From positions 2,480,001-2,544,000 of the forward strand of contig CM065883.1 of assembly GCA_033439255.1 (NCBI GenBank): 64,000 nt of DNA, in the 5' to 3' direction. Position numbers and translations under genes: made by a program. The DNA comes from Hericium rajendrae. Its lineage: Eukaryota; Basidiomycota; Agaricomycetes; Russulales; Hericiaceae. The notes beneath the pieces are model-generated. The model was given only the letters and a program-made list of their open reading frames with translations. It was not told the DNA's origin and searched no databases. Of the stretch, positions 38,865-57,245 are shown in pieces. Every line of letters begins with the position of its first letter. The first letter of the stretch is position 1.

Positions 38865-41023
38865 GGAGTAGATTGCGTTGGGATAATGAGGTTCAGAGAG
38901 GTAAGACGGGATGCAAAAGCGAGGATGTGAAGTCCTTGGAGACGAGTGCTCGGAGGGGGATAAGTTGTCAATGCAATCCCTCCCTGTCGAAGCGACCCAT
39001 TAAATAGACGGACGGACTTTGCTTCTCACAATGCCACCCAGCCTCTCCTCCAGGCAACTTTGAGTGTACGTTCACTTTGATGCCCTAATGGGGGCAACGG
39101 AGGCAGAAGCGTTGCCTCCCTTAGCAGCTTTGCCATGATGGCAAACACGAGGCGTGGCAGCGACGAGGACCGCTTTGCCATCCACAGCATCAGCCTACCG
39201 ATTATGGCGCGTACGATCGCTGGGCGAACCCCCGAGGGATCGGCTGGTAACGGCATAGTCAGGGACATGAAAGGAGGACAAAGCAGAAGGACGGGACGGA
39301 CTCTTCCATCAGGGGGCAAGAGCCAGCAATCATGGCTCCGGGGCGTATGTGTGTGGCAAGCCGAAGCCGCGCGGACCCGCCGGCCTGATCTCTGACGTCG
39401 ATACCAACAAACGGATCGGGGCATCACTGGACAAAGGACGCCCACAGGGCAAGAGAAGGCCGACGCATTGTATCGGCATCGCCCCCATACGCAAACAGAG
39501 TTTGGACCGTTACTTGTCGCGCTGGCTTCGCGGCGCACTAAACACGTGACCGCGTCATCGCGTTGTGATTGGCCGTTGGAGGGTAGTATGCGTACACCTG
39601 GCACGCTGAGCACCGCCCTCCGTCGACGCAGAGAAGCAAGGGCACAGATACGCATCGAAGTATGCCGGAGTCATGGAAGTCTGACGGTGCGAAGCATCAG
39701 TTCAAATCAAATGATTATGCCCACCTGCATCTCGATTGGGCCAAATATTCGTGGACACCCAAACGTTTCATTCTCCAGGACTTCTGAGCACAGGACAAAG
39801 CACTGCGTATGAGTTAAATCATGGCCACGGGCGCTTTCCTGCCAACGCGAGGAGAAGAACCCACATACACGGTCAGGATATTCGGTACACGCCCCTCTGC
39901 CGCTGCGTGTAACGGGTAAGTCCGCATGAGAATAACAGAGTCTCACTTTTCTGAACTTCTGATGGCCCATCGGATATCTGGCCCAGTTGAAGTTCGTACT
40001 ACGTATCTGAATTTAAGTTCAATCAACGATATTCATTGACCTGCCTTGCTTTGGTCTGCCTAGCGTCTAGATTTGCTGGTCGATTCATGCTGATATTCCT
40101 CAGCATGAATATTGCCTAGCCTAGGAATCCGGAACCATTGGAGGTCGTTGAACGTTGAGTGCATGTTCAAGCTTCAAGTTGAACGTATACGGAAGTAGAA
40201 CGACCCAAGTCGGCATCTTGCGGGATCTGGTGTCCAGGGTACGACCACGTGTCAGAGCAGGACCTCGAGAACACGTATTACATAACGGCATCGGTCGAAA
40301 TTGCGCACGACGTTGCCAACTGTAAGCGCGTGCATGAGATCACTGATAAAAGCATAGAACATCTTACAGGCTCGAAGACGTTATGGTTATCTCTCAGTAC
40401 TGTTGCAAGTAATACTAAGAGTCAAGGGAAAGGACTTGAAGAGTTGAGGAAGAACAGCGTCGGCAGTTCGCTAAACTTGAGAGATGGCGGGCCGGCGGGC
40501 CGGTGTTATCCAGCCATCGTTTCTGCAAGCTGCCAGTTCCTCTGGCAATTGTCTGTCACTGCGCATGCTGAGCCTTATCGATTTGTTAACTTTCTATTCA
40601 TGTACGCCATTGAATCTTCAAATCCTATAGCAATACTGTTATCTGACGGCTCGAGAGTCGGACTTGTCCAAGTGACGTCTACCATCCCCCGTGCACGGTG
40701 GTGATGTAGGCGTACATACTTACTTCAATATCATGTTTAGTTCAACATCATCCTGAAAACAAGTTGGGCCTCAGTCTCGAAGTCTAGGATTTTTCTTCCA
40801 CTGGTGCTGACCCATTTAATGACGCTCAAGCTTGCTTACAGGGGAATGCTCGGTGTACTCAATCTCCATGGGCGTCATGCTGCCGTATCAATGTCGTATT
40901 GTAAGTCACATATGTTCGAGGCCTGCCCTCCTTGTTCTTATATCGGCAGGGTCACTACCCAGCAGTCTCAGCGTCTCCTATTGTTGGTGCGCATAGCTCA
41001 GACCAGCATTCCGCACTGCCGCC
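38865..41023. other. Upstream block of copy C and intergenic region
   Basis: 38865-40490 is the conserved upstream block, including a near-palindromic word around 40086-40110 (TTCATGCTGA..TCAGCATGAA). 40491-41023 is unique and holds the promoter of the next gene. Confidence 0.5.
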
Positions 41024-42042
41024 ATGAGGCCCAAGCACGCCCTCGGGTACAAGGGCTTACGCTCACCAACGAATATTTATGTAACTGCCCCGCCTGTCCT
41101 ACCCCACCCCCAACGCTTCTTACTCAAATTCATCGATGCCAACGCGCTGATCCTTACTCCTTATTTCACCATGGAGCTCGTTTTTGCAGTGAGTCTGTCC
41201 GCGCATGTTTGCCACGCCCGGAAAACTGACATCGCATCCTCCATCTTCGCTCGGACATCTGACCCGCTCACCGTCCATAGCACACCTGGCCTTCCCCAAG
41301 AATCATTCGCATCATCTCGCTCGCGGTTCTCCTCGCCACATCCCAATATCTGACCACCGCCTCCAGCCTCCCGCGCACCTATCTCCTCGCCCCGCTCAAG
41401 TCCTCCGCCAACAAGGCCGCCACATGGCTTTCATCCCACTACGCACCGCCACATCTCTTCCTCCCCCGCCTCGCCCTGCCGCGCTGGCTCCAGGATCTCT
41501 GGCGCCGCAGGCCGTACGGGCACTACAAGACGCCCGAGGACGAGCAGCGCTACTGGAGGACCGCCGAAAGGTGGCGCCGCGCACTCGCTGCGTCCGATGC
41601 GCGACTGGGCGGGCTAGTGGGCGGGGTCGGGCTGTCCGCGGGCAGGATCCCGCTCATCATGTCCTACGTGCCGCGGCTACTGCCGCGGTACAGAGATCCA
41701 GTAACCATCGATGAAGAATGCACGGAGTACACCCTAGCGCCGTCGGTATATCGCAAATGGCACCGGATGGTGTACCCCAGGAAGGTGGGCTCGTCGCCAC
41801 ACTAGCTACGCGCGATCAATCCAACGTGGTTGAATTTGCAGGTACACCCGAGCGCGCGCCAGGCCGCGCGCGAGATCAAAAACTACAGCAGCAGGGACCG
41901 GAAGGAGATCTACCGCATCGCGCGCATGCTCCCGGACGAGGTCGTCTTCCGCGATACGTTTGTCTGGACACCTACTTACAGGGACATCTGGACGCGCTGG
42001 CTTGATACGAAGGGGCCGGACATTGCGATCGTGTTTGAGTAA
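41024..42042 (+). CDS. Unknown protein with a probable membrane segment
   Basis: Exons 41024-41188, 41281-41745 and 41842-42042 give 276 residues. After an N-terminal part (FLLKFIDANALILTPYF) a hydrophobic helix IIRIISLAVLLATSQYL may span or dip into a membrane. Arg-rich and charged segments follow (YGHYKTPEDEQRYWRTAERW), then SYVPRLLPRYRDPVTIDEEC and a C-terminal globular-looking part (QAAREIKNYSSRDRKEIYRI, DTFVWTPTYRDIW). No family recognised. The open frame through GC-rich sequence and clean introns support the model; the last intron (96 nt) could be placed slightly differently. Confidence 0.7.
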
Positions 42043-42603
42043 CACTTAGACTGGCCGCAACTGAATCTGGATGCGAAATACTCGTAGAAGTTCGTCTTGT
42101 GCATTATCCTGGCCATTCGTCACCACTTCTGTCCATGTCACCACCGTTGTCCATATGTCACCACCATTGTCCATATATCACCACTACTGTCCATAGGTCA
42201 CCACTACTGTACATACTGTATGTACCTCAATGTAATTCTAGATGCATCCACCATGTTGGCGTCGCAGACAATGCTCCCGCACAGAATTGTGGGGTATTCG
42301 CTCCCTTGTACGCCCCTCCGGATGTGCGGAGCATCTTGACCGATTTGTCTCCCTCAGGGCTACCTAATCTTAGGTCCTAAGACAAGTCTATCAGGTACGC
42401 ATTCTCAGTCCAAGCGTTCGGATGCCCAAAGCACAATATGAAGAGTTACAGACGACGTGTTGAACGCATATTACGTTAGAGTACAACATGCTGATATAAA
42501 CGTACATTGATCTATCAAGTATAGTATCGGTGTTGAACCTTGACGCTCGTCACAATCCCGAGAACATACATGCCGCCAGTGTACCGCCGACACCACAGCG
42601 CAC
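42043..42603. other. Convergent intergenic region with a short tandem repeat
   Basis: 3' ends of the unknown gene and the halogenase. It contains the 20-bp tandem array listed separately. No gene. Confidence 0.5.
42119..42216 (+). repeat. 20-bp tandem repeat, about five units
   Basis: Units of the form GTCACCACYRTTGTCCATAT follow each other five times, the first one shortened and the last degenerate. Confidence 0.85.
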
Positions 42604-48861
<6,258 letters not shown>

Positions 48862-51800
48862 CTACGCCTTCGCATCCGGATAGAGCTCATGCCGAACATG
48901 GTCCGCCGCTGCATCCTCCGCATCAAGCGGGCCTGCAGTCTCATGGCGGGCCGACTCAGTCGCCTGCGACTCCGCAGCAGAAGACGACGCGTCGACCGAC
49001 GATGCAACAGATACAGATGACTCGGCAGACGCAGATGCAGACGACGCAGCAGAAGCGGACGACGCCGCAGAACCCACCGACTCAGCCCGCTGTACCTCCG
49101 CCTCCGACTTCTGCACACTTTCGCTCGCCGCACCCGCCACACTCGACTGCACAACCCCCACAGAACTAACCACCTTCTCGCGCACCTCCGCCGACTGCAC
49201 CCGCGCCTCACTATCCACCGCCTTCTTCTCATCATGCGCAAACACATCGCGCCCGGGCTCCGCGAGGCGCGGGTCGACGAGCGTCGTCTCGGCGGGCGCG
49301 GGCTGCCCGAGCTTGTCCTCGACGACGATGGCGCCGCGGCCGCCGGCTTCGCCGCCGATGGTGGCGACGGGCACGGTGGACTGGTGCGGGGTTGCGAGGA
49401 TGTTGCCTGCGTATTGCGAGTACTGTTTGGAATGAAATAAGTATCGGCGGTTCTGTGGACATCGAGCTACTCACGTCGTCGTAGAAGTCGTTACTGGCGA
49501 CGATGGAAACAAGTCAGCATAAACGATACGTGGAGAATAGTGGTACTGACCAGCCAAAGTCCCATGTCTTCAACCATTTAGCATGCCTGCACTGGCTCTT
49601 CGTCCACGGATTGCCATACGTAAGCGGGCTGAAGATCGAGAAGTTCCAGACGGCGAGGACGATCAGCACAGCCGCAACCTGCAGACGTATCCTCGGGCGC
49701 AGCGTCGACGTCAAGAAGTCGAATACGCTGCAGAGCAGCAGAATGGCGAAGTAGAGCGCGGGGAGGTAGTGGTGCAAGAAGAGCTGGCGGCCCATGATGA
49801 AGAAGGGGAAGTAGTGCATGCTCCAGCCGATGAACAGGAAGCCAAGGAGGGTGTCGTACTTGACGACTTTCGCTGTATGGCTGTTTGAGTATCTCGATGA
49901 TGCAAAGAGGGGAAGGATGCTTACTGTTCTCGAAATCCCTGTATCCTCGCTTGGCACGTAAGATGAGCAGGGCACGGACAGCAACATACGCGAGGACGGC
50001 AGCCGTGCTCGACCACCAGATCATAGGGTTGCCGAGAAGGTAGATCTGACGGTGGTCCTTCACCCAGAAGTTCTGCACAGAAATCGTTTCAGTTAAGTAC
50101 GAACAGTTGACTGATAAGGACACTCACAATACCACGACGGAGGCGAGGCCATGATCCCGGCCGGGAATCGTACGTATGTCTGTCCGTGAGCCCCGCATTG
50201 GTCTTATACATAACTTGCTGCAGCTCCCAGAACTTCTCCAAGAAGCTAGGCTTGCGATAGTTAACCTTCGGCGCGTCCTTGGGAACTGCACCCCACAAAA
50301 CAAATCAGTCACCCATCCAACATCGCAGACAACGACACTACGTACTGTGCGGATGCTCGTTCGTCTCAATAGTCCAGAGCGAGTTCGGCCGCTTCGCATT
50401 CTTATTGCACGTCACCTCCTGCTGCTCAAAGCCCCACGCCGGGAGCTTCACCTTATGCGAGAACAAATAACACCCCGTCAGCGCGTGCCGCAGGCGAAAC
50501 ACCGTCCGCAGCGTCCGCACGCGCGTCCGCGACACGGCATCGCTCCGCGCGCCCCGCTCGATCTCCACATACCAGTCGTCGTTGCCGTCGCCCGCAAAGT
50601 CGGGCAGGCCGTACGCGGACACCTCGTTCTGGAAGTCGACCTCGGACACGGGCGGGCGGAAGTCGTGCGCGTGCAGCGCCTTCTCGGTGATCGTGTGCCG
50701 CAGCTTGATGCGCGCGCCGTCGGCGAGGTAGTGCAGGCTGTCGTAGTTCTGCCAGCCGTGCCAGACGTCGCCGTCCTGCGTCGCGTTGACGATGCGCCAG
50801 TTGTTGTTGGAGTCGCGGTGCGGGTACAGCGTGACCTGTTGTTCTGCAAAGGGAATCAGACGACGGATGCTTATAGAGTCAAGGGTCTGACGCACGCTGG
50901 CTGCCACCGGGGTAGTTGTGGGCATGCGAATGCAGATAGCCTCCTTGCGTGTTGACATGGCGGATGGTGACCGTGGAGCCAAAAGCGACGTCTAGTTCGA
51001 GTATACGTTAGACGCACCCGGACAAAGCTGCTTCATTGCACACCTGCAAAAGTATCGAACATGGTATGCCCGCCCAAAGTATGCTGAAACTCCGCGCTCA
51101 TGAACCCATCGCCCTCTCCCGAGTTCTCCAGGATCAAAAAGTGGATCTGGAACATAGTCATGTAGAACAAAACCGGGACTGCAATCAAGCACAGCGCGCG
51201 CGCCCAGAAGTGTTTGATCCACAACTTTGGCGGAACGCGCATGTCGCCCAACAGAATCCAGAGCTGCTTGATCGTCCCGAGGCCGATGGTAGCGATCGTC
51301 AAAAGGCCAACCCATTTACAACTGGCCACGGCGCCGAGCGAGAGGCCGGTCAGCGTGAGCCACGTCCACCATCGATTCGTGAACGGCTCGTGCTTGTCCT
51401 CGTTCGTGAAGCCGGTCCATAAGAATACGGTCAGGGCGGTGAAGAAGATGAGCGGGGAGTCGAGGAGGATGTGCCGGGACTGCGTGATGAGGCCGTTTTC
51501 GAAGGTGATGAAGAGGGCGGCGAGGAGCGCGGTCGTTGCGCGGCAGTCGCAGCCGCGGAGGGTCAGGTATGAGAGGGGGACAGTTGCGATGCCGAGGATG
51601 GCCGGAAGCATGCGCATCGCGACGTACGGCGTATTTTCGTAGACTCTGCGGGGGCACGAAGATTAGATGGTGCTGTAGAGTGACAAGCAAGTGTAGTACG
51701 CACTTTCCGATGTCCTTGAAGTCGAAATTCCCATCAAAACCGAACAGAAACGCAGTCAAGGTGATGAGCAGCTTGGCTAAGGGAGGATGCACATCGACGA

Positions 51801-52196
51801 AGTAGCGTGTCTTGATGTATCGACCGGCGAATTTTCCAAAATGGACCTCATCGAAGCTGCATACCACAACACAACGCAGCGCACGAACCAAGGTCAGCAT
51901 ACACCCAATCATGCTCCCATAGAAAGCAGCACGTACACAACGCTATTCGGCTGAGATATCCGGAACAGACGCACTGCCGATGCAACTAGCGTGATGCCAG
52001 CGAGCAGCTTCCACTCGCCAGACGTGATGTGCAGTCCGCCTGAAGGGAATTCAGACTTGCGCGACGGGCCATAACCGCGCGACGCAGCTGCTCGACGTTC
52101 ATCTGCATCGAGGTGGCCTTCTCGGGGGGTGGGGAACCGCTGGGAGGTGTAGCTTGGAGGCGGTGAAGCTGGGCGCCGCGCACGGACGCTCGCCAT
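48862..52196 (-). CDS. Protein O-mannosyltransferase (PMT4-like)
   Basis: PMTs transfer mannose from dolichol-phosphate-mannose to Ser/Thr of secreted proteins in the ER lumen. The N-terminal cytosolic tail leads to a first membrane segment (WKLLAGITLVASAVRLF), then luminal loop 1 with the catalytic Asp-Glu in FDEVHFGKFAGRYIKTRYF. Several membrane helices follow (LSLGAVASCKWVGLLTIATI, ALCLIAVPVLFYMTMFQIHF). The MIR domains begin VTIRHVNTQGGYLHSH and contain QQVTLYPHRDSNNNW. C-terminal helices include FLFIGWSMHYFPFFIMGR and end FSPLTYGNPWT. The FDEVHFG loop and C-terminus suggest the PMT4/POMT1 class, not certain. About ten exons. Oddity: a Ser/Ala-rich tail of about 170 residues (QSAEVREKVVSSVGVVQSS onward) beyond the last helix. 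Confidence 0.9.
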
Positions 52197-52592
52197 GGGG
52201 TATGAGGGACAAGCCTACGCTTGAAGGAGTCGAGGAGACACGCTAGACTGAAGCAATAAGAGACAAGAAGATGTAAAACAGATGTAGAGTAAGAGGGAAG
52301 CGCGTAAGAGACTCGTGGAGGTCGAAGGAAGGTCGACGTATCACGTTGTTGCAGTCAGAGATGCGTTTGCGGCTGCGCAGACTGTGCGCTTGTTCGACAG
52401 TGCCTCTGCATCATTCGCTGGACTGTGCCCTACACGTCTGTACAGTCCTCCTGCGGAGTGCATCATGTCGTGGCATCGCACCGAGTTAACCCATTGATTA
52501 TCCCGACGCAGGTGACTTCTGGAAACATGTCTTTTATGTGGGTAATGCCTAAATGCGAATATGCTACACTAGTCTTTAACGACACTTCCTTT
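52197..52592. other. Intergenic region between CCT2 and PMT
   Basis: About 400 bp with the PMT promoter and the CCT2 3' end. Both genes are on the minus strand. No gene seen. Confidence 0.55.
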
Positions 52593-54658
52593 CTATGCTC
52601 CCTCCCGCCTTCTCGGTGCTGCGCGCAAGATGTCGTCCACGCTATACAGGAAACAATCAGCTTGCCTGGTAAAGATATGCATGCGAGCATGACGTACCGA
52701 ATGATCATTTCTGCAGCCTCACTCGCGCTAAGCACAACCTGCCGCTTCAGCTTATAGCTCTCCGTGACCCCAAGGCTCCTCATCGACCCAATCGTGCCAA
52801 GGTCCATGTCTGTAACATATACATCAATCACCCACATCAACGCGTAGCCAAAGAAAATCCTCACCAAGGCCCGCATCAGCCTGGCCCTCATAATGCGCCG
52901 CCCTCAGCCTCGCCACGAGATCCGACGAATCGTACCCAGCATTGTCCGCGAGAATCGTCGGGATCTGGCGTAGCGCGTGCGCAAACGACTCGGCCGCGAT
53001 CGCCTTCTTTCCCTGCACGCGCTTCGCCGCGTCCTCGACCGCGACGGCCATCAGCATCTCCGCGCAGCCGCCGCCGAGCGTCACGCGCGTCTCCTTCACC
53101 GTCTGCGAGAGCACGGACAGCGCGTCGTGCAGCGAGCGCTCCGCCTCGTCCACCATCTGGTTCGTCGACCCGCGCAGCACGACCGTGCACGCCTCGCCCG
53201 CCGCGACGCCGGAGAACTTGATCAGCTGTGCGTATGCAGTACATCAGTGGGTGATGGTGGTGGCTTTCAGAGAATGGAGACGCACCTTGTCCTCGCCGAT
53301 CATGATCTCCTCGATGAGCTCGCACCGGCCGAGCTTGACGAGGTCGGGCCGGTCGAACGTGCTCGCGATCTCGCCGCCCGTGACGAGCGACAGCCGCTCG
53401 ACGCCTTCGAAGTCGGCGTGCTCGATAACCATGATGCCCTTCTCCGACAGCAGGGACTCGGGATAGTTGTAGATCAGCTGTCGGTTCACGAAGACATTGA
53501 TGCCGTGTGCAGCGATAGCTTCGACCTTCGCTTTCATTTTTTCCTGGCGGCTCGGTGAGATTCTGATACATACAGTCGCAAAATTGTGGCACGTACCCGC
53601 TCGGCGCGCTCGAGCTCCGCAAGCTTGCCCGTGCTATCTACCTTGACACGGGCGCCGAAGACTTTGATTTTGTCGGTATCCATGGCTGGTGGAGTAGATC
53701 AGCGAAAGTATCAGACGAAATCGCAAAGTCATACAGGTGTTGGCAATCAAGATTTTAGCATTTTCAATGCGCTTCGGGCTGTTGGAGCTGATGGATTTGT
53801 CGAGGATGAATCCTACAGGATGCTCTCAATAAGTTGTCATGGTTGTATCTATGTTGAAAGACGTACCCTCATCTAGATATGAATCCGTCAGCTTTCCGCC
53901 GACCTTTTTGATGATTTGGATATGCTCCAGATCTGTTGAACCCTGCGATCCGCGGAACAAGTCAGTCATGAGAGTAATAATTGTACGCAGGATAGATAAT
54001 CACCTTTAACCGCAGGACAGCATCCACGGCAAGGTTGGCGAAATAATCCTTATCTTGCGACAAGACTTTCGACGATAGCGTTGTCCGTGCGATGTTAAGC
54101 AGATCCTGACGGAATGTCTCAGGGTCAGATCTGCATTCAAAGGTCAGACTCCTGCCTAAACACCCATGATCAGACAGACGCACGCATGGTCCACCGCCGC
54201 ATTCTCCAACGCCTTCAGCGCCGCAACACTCGCAATCCGATACCCCTCCACAATCGTCTGCGGATGTATCTTCATCCCAATGAGCTTCTCCGCCTCGCGC
54301 AGCAGCTCCGCCGCGAGCACGCACACGCTCGTCGTGCCGTCGCCGACCTCGTCGTCCTGCACCTTCGAGATGTTCACGAGGATCTTCGCCGCGGCGTTGT
54401 CGAGCTGGATCGCCTTGAGGATCGTCGCGCCGTCGTTCGTCACGTTGATGTCCCCCGTCGACATCGACTGCAGGATCTTGTTCATCCCTTTCGGGCCCAG
54501 TGTCGATTTGACGAGGTCGCCGAGCGCGAGCGCGCCGACGAAGGAGGAGAGGCGGGCGTTCTCCGCCTTCTCCTCTGTTGCCTGGAGATATCGATGAGCT
54601 CGTTAGATGTAACGACTGGGTTTCGTCTTACCTCTTCGTTGAAGATGTTCATAGACAT
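52593..54658 (-). CDS. CCT2: T-complex protein 1 subunit beta (CCT/TRiC chaperonin)
   Basis: A subunit of the cytosolic chaperonin that folds actin and tubulin using ATP. The start at 54658 gives [20 protein letters not shown] after one intron, then the ATP-binding [19 protein letters not shown] and [11 protein letters not shown] with catalytic [20 protein letters not shown]. The middle has [32 protein letters not shown] and [20 protein letters not shown]. The C-terminal equatorial part has [33 protein letters not shown] and [14 protein letters not shown], ending [15 protein letters not shown]. The length fits the usual 525-530 residues over about eight exons. Intact. Confidence 0.95.
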
Positions 54659-55290
54659 GGTGGATGAGAATGGGATGCTTCAGAAATTGCGAGCGCGACG
54701 CGTCCTCAGCAGTAATACCCGTGGGAAAAAGAGGAGGCATATGCCGTCCGCGTCAACTGTTACTGCAACTCAGTGACGACGACATCGACCAGAAGCAGTC
54801 CACAACTCTTGTGCTCTTGTGCTGTTCTTCAACGACATGTCGAGCTTATATATGGCGCCTCTCCTAGCTTCATTGTAACACTTTTTCTGCTCAGCGCAAT
54901 TTCACTCACATCATGCATTTTTCTGGGGCGCTTTGGGGCGGAAACGACCGTGGTTCAATACGAAGTTGACAGAACGCAAGCAACAACATAGGAAGGTCAG
55001 TAACTTGCGTTAGACCATCTTTATTGATGATTATGTCTATAGCTTGCATCATAGGCCACGGGTGTATCCTTCTACGAAATGCATCCTTGATCTGGCTTTC
55101 CTCGAACCACTAGACAGTATCAGACACTGACAGCAGTACCGGTCCTTAGCAGCGCGTCAGAGTGCTGTAATCATTCCGATCATGTCAGCGTGCAATACAG
55201 CTGAAATAAATATCAACATACGTGCTCATCCATGCTCGAGAATGGCTCACCCAACGACAACTCCAGATATGGTGACGGGCTGGTTGTGCT
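54659..55290. other. Intergenic region upstream of CCT2
   Basis: CCT2 promoter and 3' region of the next minus-strand gene. No gene supported. Confidence 0.5.
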
Positions 55291-55688
55291 TCATGCAATT
55301 GCTGGTACCGCCACCGACGAAGCCACAGGGACAGAGCTGTCGATCGCTATGTCTCCCGGAGCACCTCCAGTCGGCATACCCATCCCGGCCAGCTGAGGGT
55401 CCATATAACCAGACGGTTGTGCGGACGAAACAGTCATCGGCTCGACTCTTCGGAACCTGGCGAAACATCCAAATGAGCACAAAGTCGGCTATCTGAAGAG
55501 ACCGTTCTAGCCTCACATGGGAGCATCGCTTTCGACAAACGGGAGAGAAGCGTCAAGGTGAGTGCTATACGGATTATCTGAAGGGCTCACGCTGACATGG
55601 GATAACCGCCGCTCCTCAGACTTCTAGCGAACGGTGCTGCATGCGCTGTGGCAACCAACATGCTCAACGCGACTACGAAGGAGTGCAT
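55291..55688 (-). CDS. Small secreted protein candidate, 91 residues
   Basis: Exons 55688-55591, 55528-55517 (12 nt) and 55456-55291 join in frame. The protein starts MHSFVVALSMLVATAHAAPF, a clear signal peptide with cleavage expected after AHA. It continues through Arg-containing spots (ARSLRSGG, MFRRVE) to a Met/Gly/Pro-rich segment (MDPQLAGMGMPTGGAPGD), ending VASSVAVPAIA. There are no cysteines in the mature part and no CAAX motif, so it is neither a hydrophobin nor a classic basidiomycete pheromone. The model rests on splice logic plus the signal peptide. The hydrophobic C-terminal tail is short and lacks a clear GPI site. Confidence 0.6.
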
Positions 55689-57059
55689 AACGAAGAGTAA
55701 AGCGTTCTGGGTCGTTCAAAAGTGAAGTGTAGAGACCAGCTCTTACAGTGAAATCAAGGGGGCAACCAGGCTGCCGCACTATGTTCCTCTTCGCCTGGCT
55801 TTTGTGTGTCCCCGCAGCATGCTGACTCGCACTGATTTAGTCGTCACAGGTCGTTGCCATGTCATGATATAGCTCCACAGATCTAGAACTGAATTTATGG
55901 TGTTCAGCCAGACGGCTGTTCGCAAGCGCCACAGGTATAGACCCTGATGCCTGTGCACGGAGTAGCAACGTTTCTGTTACAGCGCCCTCGCTCATCATCG
56001 CTGCGCTAGCCGACTTCCCCATGCGTTGCAGCTCACTGCCCTGTTCCAGCTCGTCAGTCGGTTGCTCGGCTTGATCGCATCATGATATTCTTGGAGATTG
56101 CGTTTCGGCGCTCTCAATGCTTAGAGCTCCCATGTCGGAGGGTGAATCCCCGTGAAAGGCTTTCTCGGAACATATGAAGGGTCGCCACGTCTGTTCCTGG
56201 CACAAGTTACCAAGGCTCCTCACAACGTCTTCCTCGTGATATTAGAGTTGGACAGTAACTGCGGAGGTGGGAGACCATAGCATTTTGACATATGGATTTG
56301 AGCTAACGAACTCAGTCAGATATGGTGTGGGTGTCCAATTTTGTCGGATCAGGACAGATATTTGGACGCATGAACTGAGTCTCAAGTCTTTTTTAAGATG
56401 GCACTCTGTTACTCGATAAAGCACAAAGATTGGCTCTTTCGTCATATTTTAACGCCGTCTCTAGTATCGAGAACAGGGCGGTGACCCATGATGCAATCCA
56501 AACACTTCCTCTTTAACGCTATCCAGGGTTTTTCTGTTCTCGTTTAACACGGTGAACACATCCGACAGCACGGTTTATTCATTTTGGTGAAACCACCGTG
56601 CCCCTTCTTGCATGGTCGTGACTCAACTTCACGGATGCGCTGGCATTTTATGTCCATTTCTCGTGCACAGCGCTTTCTTTAGTTTCGATGTGCAGGCTGA
56701 TAAGCCTCTTCTGCCTCGCTTTTGCCTCATGCGCTGCCTCTGTATGTCATTTAGATCTGCAAAAAAAGCTTGTGATGCACTAACCCAGAGCTGGACGTCA
56801 GCCATGATCATGAAACGTTCTTTGGACATATTCCGCGGCATCCCTTGCTCGGAGAGCAGGCTCTCCAGTCTCACAATGTTGCGTGAAATCGTGCAGGCAC
56901 AGCGTCCTCGAACAAACAAACGCCTTATTAGGATAAAATTTCTATTTTGGCTGGCAATGACCTCAGTCGTGATCTCATGTTGAAGTCATCGTGCTGCGCA
57001 CCGAGCTAGCCTTCCAGCTGAACTCGAACTCGAACTCGAACTCGAACAATACTCGAACT
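55689..57059. other. Intergenic region left of the mobile element
   Basis: 1.4 kb without a supported gene, containing the promoter of the small secreted protein and ending in a microsatellite and the target duplication of the element. Confidence 0.45.
57018..57059 (+). repeat. GAACTC microsatellite
   Basis: Four to five tandem copies of the hexamer GAACTC, followed by an imperfect copy. It abuts the GGAACTCCG target site of the element at 57060-57068. Confidence 0.8.
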
Positions 57060-57068
57060 GGAACTCCG

Positions 57069-57180
57069 TAGGCTGGTAGGATTCGGAGTGGCGCATTAGG
57101 ACCGGGCCATGTTGACTCAGCTCGCACGTGAAACGTACTCACCTGACCGCGACTCATACTATGGTCGCCGCGCCGCGTCG
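57069..57180 (+). repeat. Left terminal inverted repeat
   Basis: About 112 bp matching the reverse complement of 62890-63069 with scattered substitutions, apart from a hairpin present only on the right. It includes ATTCGGAGTGGCGCA and GCACGTGAAACGTACTCACC. It directly precedes the DUF6589 gene by 65 bp and probably contains its promoter. Confidence 0.85.
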
Positions 57181-57245
57181 GTCTTTTGTCTTCCGTCGTC
57201 CTGTCGTTGTATCCTACTGCCTACCTTTTGCATCTCTTAACTACG

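Larger units (their letters stand above)
36976..40490 (-). repeat. Segmental duplication, copy C
   Basis: Same module and orientation as copy A: MLKL-like 3' remnant, zinc-finger gene, long upstream block, NDUFB7 promoter piece (to about 40320, ending ACGTTGCCAAC as in B), then about 150 bp shared with A only. Counting the fragment left of the transposon, the copy starts near 36040. Confidence 0.85.

Noticed and set aside
39026-39655. A 209-codon minus-strand open frame in the upstream block of copy C
   Set aside because: The frame is interrupted in copies A and B and has no recognisable content, so it is treated as non-coding.
42119-42216. CRISPR-like array
   Set aside because: The 20-bp units are adjacent with no spacers, an ordinary minisatellite in a eukaryotic intergenic region.
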